Source of the DNA: Leuctra nigra
Taxonomy: Eukaryota > Arthropoda > Insecta > Plecoptera > Leuctridae
Direction of reading: 5' to 3'
Assembly (NCBI GenBank): GCA_934045905.1
Contig: CAKOGZ010000083.1
Location: 124,001-188,000, forward strand
Length of the DNA stretch: 64,000 nucleotides
Made by a program: the position numbers and the translations under genes. Each line of letters begins with the position of its first letter. Positions within the stretch are counted from its first letter, which is position 1. The notes beneath the pieces are model-generated. The model saw only the letters and a list, made by a program, of their open reading frames with translations, made no database searches and was not told the origin of the DNA. This document shows positions 40,851-50,600 of this stretch, piece by piece.

Positions 40851-40900
40851 CTAGGAAAACGCTCTGTGTAACGCGTTGAATGAGCGAGCACGACACGTGC
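40851..40900 (-). other. Helitron 3' terminus: CTAG, hairpin and inverted copy of the 5' end
   Basis: Reading the plus strand inward: CTAGGAA (40851-40857), then AACGC (40858-40862) and GCGTT (40873-40877), a 5-bp stem with a 10-base loop. Next come GAA and TGAGCGAGC (40881-40889). The last is the exact inverted counterpart of GCTCGCTCA at 47616-47624. A second short hairpin, GCACG-ACA-CGTGC, occupies 40888-40900. A hairpin just before the 3' end is the rolling-circle termination signal in this class. Confidence 0.85.
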
Positions 40901-41273
40901 GCAAACATGAACCGAATATGCGTTCGTTAACACACAGAAAACATTATTTTAAGTCAAACTGAAAGCAAACTACGATCCACTGAATCAATATTAAACAATG
41001 TGTCATTGTATGACCACCATTAATGTGTAATCCGAGATATACCTAGTTTGATTTTAATTATTGCAGCTATTAGCAAGAAACTACATAATATGTACCTATC
41101 GTAAGTGATGAAGCATATAAAGAGAGTTTCCAGTAACCAGGACCCACGACGTGGACGTTGCTGCTAAAGGGTCCCACCCGACCCCCTTCCACTTATTTTT
41201 TGTTACACAAACAATGTAAGTTGATGTAATAATAAGTGATGATTAGTAATCATATTGAAGGGAGTCTCTTTGT
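40901..41273 (-). other. Helitron 3' noncoding region
   Basis: This is about 370 bases between the stop codon and the terminal hairpins, with no open frame of note. On the minus strand ATTAAA occurs at 41053-41058, about 215 bases past the stop, and again across the stop codon (41273-41278). Either could act as a variant polyadenylation signal; no AATAAA was found there. A perfect CCACG-A-CGTGG inverted repeat lies at 41144-41154. It sits largely within a wider GGACCC (41140-41145) / GGGTCC (41169-41174) pair. Confidence 0.55.
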
Positions 41274-44200
41274 TTAATTCTCGGGTAGAGGAAGGGCTTT
41301 CAGTCTTGCTTCCTCATTTCGCCTTTGTTGCAAGGAACTTGAATTTTTGAGGGAATTGATCCTTTCAAATGGAAAAGGTGGTGAAAACATGATATTACTT
41401 AAAGAGCGGACTCGAGAAATGCCTACGAAGCTCATGCCTACTGCAAACTCCTTCGTGCCCAATCCTACAACTGCCTTATCCAAGGTCATACCTTGACACT
41501 TATGGATGGTGACAGACCAGGCAAGTTGTAGGGGAAACTGGGCACGAGTGCATTTGACAGATTTCTCGGTCCAGGCTCTTGAGACAGGACAAATAGGAAA
41601 TACTTTAGGAAGATGAAATGAAGGACCTTTGTAAGAATCAAACTGAACTAACACACAGAGAGGATGGTCAACGGGTGGCTGTGTGTGGGGAGTGTAAATG
41701 ATGTCATGAACTGTACCAGTGGCGCCATTCACAAGCCCTTGAGCTGTCCAAAGATTTGATTTTAACATAACTCGGCTTCCCCTTGAAAGGTAGATGACAT
41801 TTTGCAATCCTTGTGCACTGTCCTCAGTGCCATTTGAGGCAGTGACACAGTTATGTTTGGCTGATATTTTAGCAATGGGGTTTCCGAGACCAACAAGTTT
41901 TTCCATGTTGAGGGTTTTAACAATATCTTTTGTGGGGCCAAGTGTGAGTGCATTTTGAAATGAATCTTTTTCTTGTGAAGTTAATGAAGTGTTAAATCTG
42001 GTTTGTAGCAATTGCCAGTCGTCAAGAGTCGCGCATCCATCGCTAAGTCGAAGTAGTAGTTGTCTGAATTGTTTTTGTTCGGGATTGTCTCCTGCCTGAC
42101 GCTGAACGATCGATAAAATGTGGCAATGTTGAAATGAACGGTAGGCAAGAATTCCGTCATTGGTGAGGCCGTAATTACTGGGTTTGTCGCTGTAAAGTGC
42201 TCTGTCGCAAACTGGTGGTAGCTGTTTAATGTCGCCGAACATGTATACGAAGATGTTACCAAAAGGGTTTGAACTGTTGTTAGGTTTTCCTTGACGACAT
42301 CTCTTGTCAATCATAGCCATGAGAGTGCAACCAATCATGCTGTATTCGTCTATGATTAAAAATGAACAGTTTTCCATTGAAAGTTGAAATATTCTTGCCT
42401 CTTTACCACTTAACTCTACAAATTTTGATGAATTAGTCCCGATGTGAAGTGAAGAATGTATTGTACTGCCGTTGATATTGAATGCTGCTACTCCAGTAGG
42501 GGCCACTAACATGTAAGATTTGTCTCCGAGTTCGGTTTTGAGTTTTTTTGTCATAGCCTTGATGATGGTGCTTTTCCCAGTTCCTGCAGTGCCCTGAACA
42601 ATTACTCGTCTTATTGCAGAGTCGTCTTGTGGCAAATTTGATTTTAATGAAGTTATTTGTTTTTGTAAAAGATCAAAAAGTTGTTGTTGTTCGTCTGTAA
42701 ATGTCAAATTGGATGCGGTTTCTTCAAGGGGAATTATGTCAACGTGTTGTACATCTTTTAAGAAGCTGCCAACTGATTCTATATTAGGATAGTTTATGTA
42801 AGATTGGGACCAAGGAAAAGATAAATCAAATTCTCGCAGTCCGACTTCGCACTGAACGGGAACAGCATTCGGACCCATCCCAGCAACTCTCATCCACTCT
42901 GTCTGTTCTCTCTCGACCTCAGTCTCTTCCCACTCGTCGTCACTGTTGTCATTGTCATCAGAAGGAAGAACTTGTTCAGGTTGGTCTGCTGGCATGGTGA
43001 ATCCCTCGAAGTGAAACACGGACTCCCAAGTGTCGTCGAAAGGATTTAACTCGTTAATGTTGGTGAAGGATGATCTAAGAATGACTTGTTGCTTGAAATA
43101 GGCTTCGTTTAATACGGAATTGTCGGTTATGTGAAGTTTTGGGAATACTCGAACAACAGCAGGCTTCTTTCTACAAATCCATCGATTTCTCCAATAGTAC
43201 TGTGAAGCAGCATTTATAAGTGTCAAGTGGGACATGTCAGGTGGTCGAGTTTGGTATCTTGAAATGAAGCTGGTGTCACTGTCAGTGTCAATCTCGGCAT
43301 CGGCCGGCAGGAGAGGAACCCAGCTTTCACCACCAATATTTAGAGAAACGAAACTTCTGGTGCAGTGATAGAGGGGATAACTCATCAACAAATGGCAACA
43401 TTCTTGAGCAGATATGTCTCGTTCGGCAATAGATTGGATGATGAGTTTTTGGACAGCTAGTTTGGCAGGATCGTGATCTTTAACGTCGTTCATGAGAATG
43501 TTGGACAGAAGGTCTTTGAAGGATTGAGATTGAGGTTCACTCTTGGAGGCATATTTAGCAATGTAATTAACAACGGCGTCTTTTGAAATCACAGCTTGAA
43601 TGTCAATGTTTGCTCTCCAAGATTGAATGATGAAAGGATTGTAACGGTTAAGAAGAGGGTCGTTCCGTGCGGTCTGAAGGACAGGTTGCATTCGTTCATT
43701 TTCAGTCAGAATGGTTTCGTCACACATGGGAAATGGAAAGTTGAAGCGGCAAGTCTTTATTTGGGAATTCTTTTTCTTTCGGAGGCAGTATCCATCTGTA
43801 CATTTAGTGTGTCTTTGCACTTTGTTTAGGAGTTCAATTAAGTCTGCATTTAAATCTGTGATATCGAAATGACGTTTTTGGCAAGGATGAAGTAAAGCTG
43901 GTGGTTCATTTAGTCCGGGATTCATGGTACAAACAATCTCATCGAAGAAGTCTATTAAATCATTTACTAAATCTTGGTCGGTTAACTCCAGATTTTCTAC
44001 ATCTGGAGCATCTTCCAACCAGAGGAGACCATGAAGGTGGGTGCTTCCTCGATGTTGCCATTCGTAGCGGTACCAAAAGTCTTTTACCTTGAACTTTGCC
44101 TCCAGTACTTGTTTGACATAGAAATGGGAACGCTCTTGGAAAAACCATGAAACAATAAGTGGATTTTCACAAAGAAGTTTTCTACGTAACGCAATAGCAA

Positions 44201-46313
44201 CAGGAGAAGTCATGTTTTGAAAGTCAACGTCAGGAGCAAGGATGTCATATAGTTCTGGCCAGTGGAGATCTGCAGCACTTAGGGTAAAAAATACAGTTGG
44301 GGTTCCAAGAAAGTCCACCATGTCGGTCAGTTCACCGCAACGCTTAAACCAGTAGGATTTAGTTATTCGTAATGAAGAAGCAAAGAACATCACTTTATTG
44401 GCCAAACCTGGATTAGCCTCGAGCATATCTTTTAATTGACCCGCTGTTTTTCCATTCAATTCTTCTTTGCGAACCAAAACATTTCCCTGGCTAATGGCGT
44501 TCCACCGCATCGTTGAATTTAAAGCAAAGAATCTGAATCTAGTATCTTTAGCGAATCGGCCGTCTTTATATTTCATTAAAAATTGAAAGTACTGAGTAGG
44601 TTTGATTTGATTTTGTCTTGTAATGTCCCGTAAATCACACTTGCCATTAGGGAAAAGAGTTGGAAAAGCCTGTACAATGTATCCGTCGGTGGAGAACTCA
44701 TTTATGGGAACACTTGAAATTTCTGGCCATGGCACTGGACCGGGTTGAAGGGCGGAGGTAATTCGTTCTGACTGATTGGTGGGTAAAACTTGGGGAACAT
44801 TTCCATGCTCGAGAATGTCGTCAGATTCTGCTTCTTCACCATGAATTTCCATGTATTCCAGTTCACCATAGACGTTGCCGGATTCAGGAAGATTGTTCAA
44901 TTCGTCGTCATCGATTGTTATGTCTTTATAGAAAATGTTATTTGTTTTAAGCCATAGAAGTGCACGGCGTAATCGTAGGGAGCAAACATTGAAATCAGAA
45001 ATATTGTCGTTGTTGGCAGAAGATCTGCGGACCACGATAACAGAAGTTAATGTTGCTAATGAGTTAGGTAATCGTTGAGCAAAAGAAGTTACATTTTGAG
45101 GGAAGTTGATTACATTGCCGCTGTAGGCATACTGCTGTCCTTTAACTCTATACACAGACACAACGGGATGGATGCGAGCAATAAGCATGGACTCTATCAT
45201 CGACAGGCAAGAAAGTTCTTCAGGAACAGAACCTGGATCCATGTTGTTGGCAGCAGTGAAAATAGTGGGATTCTTCTTGCACGAGTCACAAACTCCGGAT
45301 TTTACTTTTAAATTAGGGAATCGAATTTGACAGTTAGTGCAGGATGACCAGTTTAAGCCATGAAGAAATTTGTGAAATTTATCGGAGAGTTTTTTATCAG
45401 AAACTTTCTGAGCTGCACGATCTCGATGTCTCTGCGCATCTCGCTGCAGACGGTATTCACGCTCTTGGGATGATTCTTGAGTTCTTCTTGCAGTTGTACG
45501 CTCGAGACATCGACTTCTCCTCACACTTGCTGCTACTGGAGTCTCTTGAGCAAGTGTTTGAGTGACTCGTTGTAAGCTGAGGGAACGTCTTGATTGGGTT
45601 TGAATAGGTGTTTCATTAGCAAGTGTTTGGGTAATTCTATGGAGACTGGTTGCTCTTCTTTGATGAGTTTGTTGTATTGTTTCATTTGCACGTGTTTGAG
45701 TGACTCGCTGTGAACTAAGTGCTAGTCTGGCTTGACTCTGTTGAGGTGTTTCATTGGCAAGGGTTTGAGTAACTCTTTGAACACTGCGCGCTCTTCTTGA
45801 CTGAGTTTGCTCGATTGTTTCATTTGTAATTGTTTGAGTGATTCTTTGTAGGCTGTTTGCTCTTCTTTGCTGTGTTTCTTCAATTGATTCATTTTTACGA
45901 GATTCAGCTACCCGTTGTCGACTCAAATTTAATCGGGTTTGTCTCTGATATGACGTTTCAATTGCAATAGATTGAGTGACTCTTTGAAGATTGTATGATC
46001 GTCTTTGCTGGGTCTGTGAAGAGGTTTCATTTGCAATAGATTGACTTATTCTGTGTAGACTCTGGGCTCTCCTGGATTGAGTTTCCTCCTCGGTTTCACC
46101 TGCACGAGAGCGGGTATTGCGTTGATTGTTTGAGTATGTCCTTGCAGCAGTCTGGTCGGGGGTCTCTTTGCTCCTTGATGCTTTATTATTAACGACATTT
46201 TGTTTCAACCTTTTAGATTTAGCTTCGTCAGTTTCTTGATCTTCAATTTCACGCAGACGCTTTTTCGCCTTTATGGCTTTCATTCTAGCAGAAGTCTTTC
46301 CATTTTTCGGCAT
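41274..46313 (-). CDS. Helitron Rep-helicase (RepHel) transposase, 1679 aa
   Basis: A single open frame encodes the rolling-circle transposase that nicks and rejoins transposon ends and unwinds DNA. Residues 1-57 are rich in Lys and Arg (nuclear-localisation-like). Residues 58-287 are ten 23-residue repeats. C325, C328, C342 and C345 form a zinc ribbon followed by the NNMDPGSVPEEL and YSGNVINFPQ signatures seen in Helitron proteins. The Helitron N-like/Rep region has FFTLSAADLHWPEL at 675-688, the HUH metal site H759-L-H761 within THLHGLLWL, and catalytic tyrosines Y917 and Y921 in YIAKYASK. The C-terminal PIF1-type SF1 helicase has Walker A GTAGTGKS (1241-1248), D1322-E1323 in IIDEYSM, GDIKQLPP (1360-1367) and HKCQG (1604-1608). 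The start ATG has A at -3. All key residues are present, so activity is plausible. The protein ends in LPLPEN with no endonuclease or OTU domain visible. Length is within the usual Helitron range. Confidence 0.95.
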   Translation of the reverse strand: MPKNGKTSARMKAIKAKKRLREIEDQETDEAKSKRLKQNVVNNKASRSKETPDQTAARTYSNNQRNTRSRAGETEEETQSRRAQSLHRISQSIANETSSQTQQRRSYNLQRVTQSIAIETSYQRQTRLNLSRQRVAESRKNESIEETQQRRANSLQRITQTITNETIEQTQSRRARSVQRVTQTLANETPQQSQARLALSSQRVTQTRANETIQQTHQRRATSLHRITQTLANETPIQTQSRRSLSLQRVTQTLAQETPVAASVRRSRCLERTTARRTQESSQEREYRLQRDAQRHRDRAAQKVSDKKLSDKFHKFLHGLNWSSCTNCQIRFPNLKVKSGVCDSCKKNPTIFTAANNMDPGSVPEELSCLSMIESMLIARIHPVVSVYRVKGQQYAYSGNVINFPQNVTSFAQRLPNSLATLTSVIVVRRSSANNDNISDFNVCSLRLRRALLWLKTNNIFYKDITIDDDELNNLPESGNVYGELEYMEIHGEEAESDDILEHGNVPQVLPTNQSERITSALQPGPVPWPEISSVPINEFSTDGYIVQAFPTLFPNGKCDLRDITRQNQIKPTQYFQFLMKYKDGRFAKDTRFRFFALNSTMRWNAISQGNVLVRKEELNGKTAGQLKDMLEANPGLANKVMFFASSLRITKSYWFKRCGELTDMVDFLGTPTVFFTLSAADLHWPELYDILAPDVDFQNMTSPVAIALRRKLLCENPLIVSWFFQERSHFYVKQVLEAKFKVKDFWYRYEWQHRGSTHLHGLLWLEDAPDVENLELTDQDLVNDLIDFFDEIVCTMNPGLNEPPALLHPCQKRHFDITDLNADLIELLNKVQRHTKCTDGYCLRKKKNSQIKTCRFNFPFPMCDETILTENERMQPVLQTARNDPLLNRYNPFIIQSWRANIDIQAVISKDAVVNYIAKYASKSEPQSQSFKDLLSNILMNDVKDHDPAKLAVQKLIIQSIAERDISAQECCHLLMSYPLYHCTRSFVSLNIGGESWVPLLPADAEIDTDSDTSFISRYQTRPPDMSHLTLINAASQYYWRNRWICRKKPAVVRVFPKLHITDNSVLNEAYFKQQVILRSSFTNINELNPFDDTWESVFHFEGFTMPADQPEQVLPSDDNDNSDDEWEETEVEREQTEWMRVAGMGPNAVPVQCEVGLREFDLSFPWSQSYINYPNIESVGSFLKDVQHVDIIPLEETASNLTFTDEQQQLFDLLQKQITSLKSNLPQDDSAIRRVIVQGTAGTGKSTIIKAMTKKLKTELGDKSYMLVAPTGVAAFNINGSTIHSSLHIGTNSSKFVELSGKEARIFQLSMENCSFLIIDEYSMIGCTLMAMIDKRCRQGKPNNSSNPFGNIFVYMFGDIKQLPPVCDRALYSDKPSNYGLTNDGILAYRSFQHCHILSIVQRQAGDNPEQKQFRQLLLRLSDGCATLDDWQLLQTRFNTSLTSQEKDSFQNALTLGPTKDIVKTLNMEKLVGLGNPIAKISAKHNCVTASNGTEDSAQGLQNVIYLSRGSRVMLKSNLWTAQGLVNGATGTVHDIIYTPHTQPPVDHPLCVLVQFDSYKGPSFHLPKVFPICPVSRAWTEKSVKCTRAQFPLQLAWSVTIHKCQGMTLDKAVVGLGTKEFAVGMSFVGISRVRSLSNIMFSPPFPFERINSLKNSSSLQQRRNEEARLKALPLPEN
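45453..46142 (-). repeat. Coding minisatellite: ten 69-bp units in RepHel
   Basis: Residues 58-287 divide into ten units of exactly 23 residues starting at 58, 81, 104, 127, 150, 173, 196, 219, 242 and 265. The pattern is RRxxSLQR(V/I)TQTxxNET followed by xxQTQ. The first and last units are the most diverged. Arg, Gln, Thr and Ser dominate, with hydrophobic residues near the middle. The constant unit length with no frame break indicates in-frame expansion by slippage or unequal exchange followed by divergence. Arthropod Helitron proteins often have Arg/Gln/Glu-rich N termini, but the role is not established. DNA binding or self-association are guesses. Confidence 0.92.
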
Positions 46314-46441
46314 GTTTAAATAGGGATAAGATAGGTAATGAAAAAGTAAGAAGTAGAGTACCTACCTAATTAAAGTACAATAATATTTGTGTGATCAATG
46401 TTTGAAATTCACGAAATGTGTGCTCAAAGACGTAATGTATT

Positions 46442-46735
46442 CAATGTCGTAATGTTACGAAATGAATCTTGAACAAAACTTCGCAAATATGAAAATAAAG
46501 TAAACACCTTTCAACTAATAAGCGAAAGGAATCAAAGTTCCACACAAAAAAACGGATCAGGTAATATAGTAACTACCTAGTTTAGAAACGGAATGAATCC
46601 AACGTTCCACAATTAAAATAAGACAACGTAATGTTTTGAACTGAATGAATCAAAACTTTCAAAAAAAAATAGCAACCTTCAAGGAAATGTCAGGCTAGAC
46701 AGAAGCTCAGAAACGGAATAAATCCAACGTTTCCA
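46442..46735 (-). repeat. Degenerate ~50-75-bp repeats upstream of RepHel
   Basis: Related plus-strand strings recur: ACGAAATGAATCTTGAAC (near 46457), GCGAAAGGAATCAAAGTTCC (near 46522), GAAACGGAATGAATCCAACG (near 46585), GAACTGAATGAATCAAAAC (near 46638) and GAAACGGAATAAATCCAACG (near 46710). CGTAATGTT precedes two of them (near 46449 and 46628). They lie in the leader of the transposase gene and could hold promoter or regulatory sites. No promoter is recognised with confidence. Confidence 0.6.
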
Positions 46736-47536
46736 AGAAGAAAATAATTTGAAATAATCAATCCCCTGGACAAAAACTGTAGATACCTAATATCTATGCT
46801 TTAAAAGCGATTCAATTTTACTAATACCTTCACAAAGTACACCAAATTGCCAAAATTATCAACGAAAAGAAGCAAAATGCAGGAGAGATTTGGAATGACG
46901 TGTGAACGCTAGAAGAGAACAAACGCCACTCAATGATATTATTGAAATGTGAGCTTATGTTTCTAATCCCTCCTGGATGCAAAATCAGCCAAGTAGAAAC
47001 ACGGGAGGCACGGCCATCAGAACTACGAATTGACGAAAAGACAATCAAGGTCCTTAAAAACTCGAAATGATTTGTTGGAAACTATGATCCAAATTGAATT
47101 ATTCAAATTTGATCAACTCAATAAACATAAAAATATCTGCTTTTCACTAAAAAAGTGTACATACCATCAAAACACTCTTGTACCTAAAGCAAATCAGATT
47201 CAGTTGCATTGGAAAGACATTCATTTTCAATGTTTCATTTCTGACAGCTATTAAAAATGTCAATAAGTGCATACTTTCTTGACAGATTCGGCTGAAAATT
47301 TGTAAAATAAGTGACATTGTTGGTCTTACTGACCATGCTTAATATGAGTTTGATCACATTTCTCGAAGACCATTTTCATTTTTTAGGCTATCAGGAGATA
47401 CTTATTTTAACAATGAACCAATGGATGGATTTCAAAAAAAAATTGGGTCTGCAAACAGAGAAGGTTGTCTTTACATGTGTGCAAAATTTCAGGTCGATCG
47501 GTGAAACGGTGCGACTTCTATTGCTTCCTTTAGCAT
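46736..47536. other. Helitron leader with no recognised feature
   Basis: About 800 bases inside the element contain only short frames on both strands (about 70-90 codons, no recognisable motif). The plus-strand stretch GTGCAAAATTTCAGGTCGAT near 47478 resembles a phrase common in insect repeats, but I cannot assign it. The region could hold promoter sequence or a decayed captured fragment. Confidence 0.4.
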
Positions 47537-47575
47537 ACAAAAACAAAAACAAAAAAAAAAACAAAAAAAAAAACA
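47537..47575. repeat. A-rich CAAAAA-type microsatellite near the Helitron 5' end
   Basis: The plus strand reads ACAAAAACAAAAAC and then longer A runs separated by single C bases, until ACAGAGG. It is followed by CCGTGCTAAAAGAGCC and the terminal CGCTCGCTT repeats. A simple-sequence tract inside the ends is common in rolling-circle elements. Length may vary between copies. Confidence 0.85.
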
Positions 47576-47593
47576 GAGGTCCGTGCTAAAAGA

Positions 47594-47625
47594 GCCAAAT
47601 GGAGTCGCTCGCTTCGCTCGCTCAA
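47594..47625 (-). other. Helitron 5' terminus
   Basis: On the minus strand the element starts T-TGAGCGAGCGAAGCGAGCG and continues ACTCCATTTGGC. The first nine bases after the leading T (TGAGCGAGC) recur in inverted orientation near the 3' end. Canonical Helitrons start TC; this one starts TT, or TG if the ambiguous T is assigned to the flank. The plus-strand string CGCTCGCTTCGCTCGCT here is also present in satellite monomer B. Confidence 0.85.
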
Positions 47626-50600
47626 TAATTTTATTTATAAGCCTATTTTTTTTCGAAAAGTGTTTTATTTCATTTCTCGGCATAACGTTGTGTAGGCTTC
47701 AAGAAAATTTGATAAAAATAGGGGGGTGCCACTTTAGAAGTAGCTCATATTGATATTTTTTTATTTGTTTCCTACTTTGTGACGAATCTATTACTCTAAG
47801 AGAGTTGACAACGTTACCCTATATAGTAGATGGTGAGAGGCTTAAAAAGTGCAGAAACACTTTTTTATGTCAGACTCTCCGATACGCCGGAATTAACTGT
47901 TCATGTTATTCAGAAGCTGATGGGTCGACCCCCGATAGATTTTCATCCATTTTTTTGTCAATGTATATTGACCAACAATGTAGGTTAGCCTACAAAGGTA
48001 ACAATGTAACAATTAACAATGTTCCTTAGATTTTCCTCATTTCCTAGGTTTTCATCCATTTTTTAGTCAATGGAGGTTAAAGCTTGTGATGAGTCAGCTA
48101 CGCTCGCTTCGCTAACCTGTATTAACCTAACTTTATTATATAATAATCTGACAGGGCAGCGTCGGGCGACTCCAAGGGGTAGAGTGGGGTTCTTTTTTAT
48201 AATTTTATTTATAAGCCTATTTTTTTTCGAAAAGTGTTTTATTTCATTTCTCGGCATAACGTTGTGTAGGCTTCTAGAAAATTCGATAAAAATAGGGGGG
48301 TGCCACTTTAGAAGTAGCTCATATTGATATTTTTTTATTTGTTTCCTACTTTGTGACGAATCTATTACTCTAAGAGAGTTGACAACGTTACCCTATATAG
48401 TAGATGGTGAGAGTCTTAAAAAGTGCAGAAACACTTTTTTATGTCAGACTCTCCGATTCGCCGGAATTAACTGTTCATGTTATTCAGAAGCTGATGGGTC
48501 GACCCCCGATAGATTTTCATCCATTTTTTTGTCAATGTGTATTGACCAACAATGTAGGTTAGCCTACAAAGGTAACAATGTAACAATTAACAATGTTCCT
48601 TAGATTTTCCTCATTTCCTAGGTTTTCATCCATTTTTTAGTCAATGGAGGTTAAAGCTTGTGATGAGTCAGCTACGCTCGCTTCGCTAACCTGTATTAAC
48701 CTAACTTTATTATATAATAATCTGACAGGGCAGCGTCGGGCGACTCCAAGGGGGCAGAGTGGGGTTATTTTTTATAATTTTATTTATAAGCCTATTTTTT
48801 TTCGAAAAGTGTTTTATTTCATTTCTCGGCATAACGTTGTGTAGGCTTCAAGAAAATTTGATAAAAATAGGGGGGTGCCACTTTAGAAGTAGCTCATATT
48901 GATATTTTTTTATTTGTTTCCTACTTTGTGACGAATCTATTACTCTAAGAGAGTTGACAACGTTACCCTATATAGTAGATGGTGAGAGGCTTAAAAAGTG
49001 CAGAAACACTTTTTTATGTCAGACTCTCCGATACGCCGGAATTAACTGTTCATGTTATTCAGAAGCTGATGGGTCGACCCCCGATAGATTTTCATCCATT
49101 TTTTTGTCAATGTATATTGACCAACAATGTAGGTTAGCCTACAAAGGTAACAATGTAACAATTAACAATGTTCCTTAGATATTCCTCATTTCCTAGGTTT
49201 TCATCCATTTTTTAGTCAATGGAGGTTAAAGCTTGTGATGAGTCAGCTACGCTCGCTTCGCTAACCTGTATTAACCTAACTTTATTATATAATAATCTGA
49301 CAGGGCAGCGTCGGGCGACTCCAAGGGGGCAGAGTGGGGTTCTTTTTTATAATTTTATTTATAAGCCTATTTTTTTTCGAAAAGTGTTTTATTTCATTTC
49401 TCGGCATAACGTTGTGTAGGCTTCTAGAAAATTCGATAAAAATATTGGGGTGCCACTTAAGAAGTAGCTCATATTGATATTTTTTTATTTGTTTCCTACT
49501 TTGTGACGAATCTATTACTCTAAGAGAGTTGACAACGTTACCCTATATAGTAGATGGTGAGAGGCTTAAAAAGTGCAGAAACACTTTTTTATGTCAGACT
49601 CTCCGATTCGCCGGAATTAACTGTTCATGTTATTCAGAAGCTGATGGGTCGACCCCCGATAGATTTTCATCCATTTTTTTGTCAATGTGTATTGACCATC
49701 AATGTAGGTTAGCCTACAAAGGTAACAATGTAACAATTAACAATGTTCCTTAGATTTTCCTCATTTCCTAGGTTTTCATCCATTTTTTAGTCAATGGAGG
49801 TTAAAGCTTGTGATGAGTCAGCTACGCTCGCTTCGCTAACCTGTATTAACCTAACTTTATTATATAATAATCTGACAGGGCAGCGTCGGGCGACTCCAAG
49901 GGGTAGAGTGGGGTTCTTTTTTATAATTTTATTTATAAGCCTATTTTTTTTCGAAAAGTGTTTTATTTCATTTCTCGGCATAACGTTGTGTAGGCTTCTA
50001 GAAAATTCGATAAAAATAGGGGGGTGCCACTTTAGAAGTAGCTCATATTGATATTTTTTTATTTGTTTCCTACTTTGTGACGAATCTATTACTCTAAGAG
50101 AGTTGACAACGTTACCCTATATAGTAGATGGTGAGAGTCTTAAAAAGTGCAGAAACACTTTTTTATGTCAGACTCTCCGATTCGCCGGAATTAACTGTTC
50201 ATGTTATTCAGAAGCTGATGGGTCGACCCCCGATAGATTTTCATCCATTTTTTTGTCAATGTGTATTGACCAACAATGTAGGTTAGCCTACAAAGGTAAC
50301 AATGTAACAATTAACAATGTTCCTTAGATTTTCCTCATTTCCTAGGTTTTCATCCATTTTTTAGTCAATGGAGGTTAAAGCTTGTGATGAGTCAGCTACG
50401 CTCGCTTCGCTAACCTGTATTAACCTAACTTTATTATATAATAATCTGACAGGGCAGCGTCGGGCGACTCCAAGGGGGCAGAGTGGGGTTATTTTTTATA
50501 ATTTTATTTATAAGCCTATTTTTTTTCGAAAAGTGTTTTATTTCATTTCTCGGCATAACGTTGTGTAGGCTTCAAGAAAATTTGATAAAAATAGGGGGGT

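Larger units (their letters stand above)
40851..47625 (-). mobile_element. Helitron rolling-circle transposon, apparently intact (6775 bp)
   Basis: On the minus strand the element begins TTGAGCGAGCG and ends TTCCTAG, inserted between A and T of a satellite monomer. The end matches the CTRR rule, and the next flanking base on that strand is T, as expected. No target-site duplication is present, also as expected. Boundaries come from comparison with uninterrupted monomers and are exact apart from one ambiguous T/A. The 5' terminus is not the canonical TC. Inside are one long Rep-helicase gene, about 1.3 kb of leader and about 0.4 kb of 3' noncoding sequence. The open reading frame and clean ends suggest a recent, possibly autonomous copy. 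No second gene such as an RPA homologue, and no endonuclease domain as in Helentrons, was seen. Confidence 0.95.

Noticed and set aside
41274..46313. Short frames inside the RepHel gene on both strands (for example 41762-41953, 41981-42310, 43596-43829, 45344-45565)
   Set aside because: They overlap the intact 1679-codon frame with its full set of conserved motifs and are shadows of it.
41274..46313. Helentron-type endonuclease or OTU domain
   Set aside because: The protein ends shortly after the last helicase motifs and no extra domain is visible downstream or in the N-terminal half.
47311..47589. 92-codon frame near the Helitron 5' end
   Set aside because: It ends in a lysine/asparagine run produced by the A-rich microsatellite and has no recognisable motif. 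It lies opposite to the transposase gene.
40845..47632. Target-site duplication flanking the element (which would suggest a DNA transposon or retroelement)
   Set aside because: The flanks join to exactly one monomer. At most one ambiguous base could be counted, which fits a Helitron and not a TIR or LTR element.
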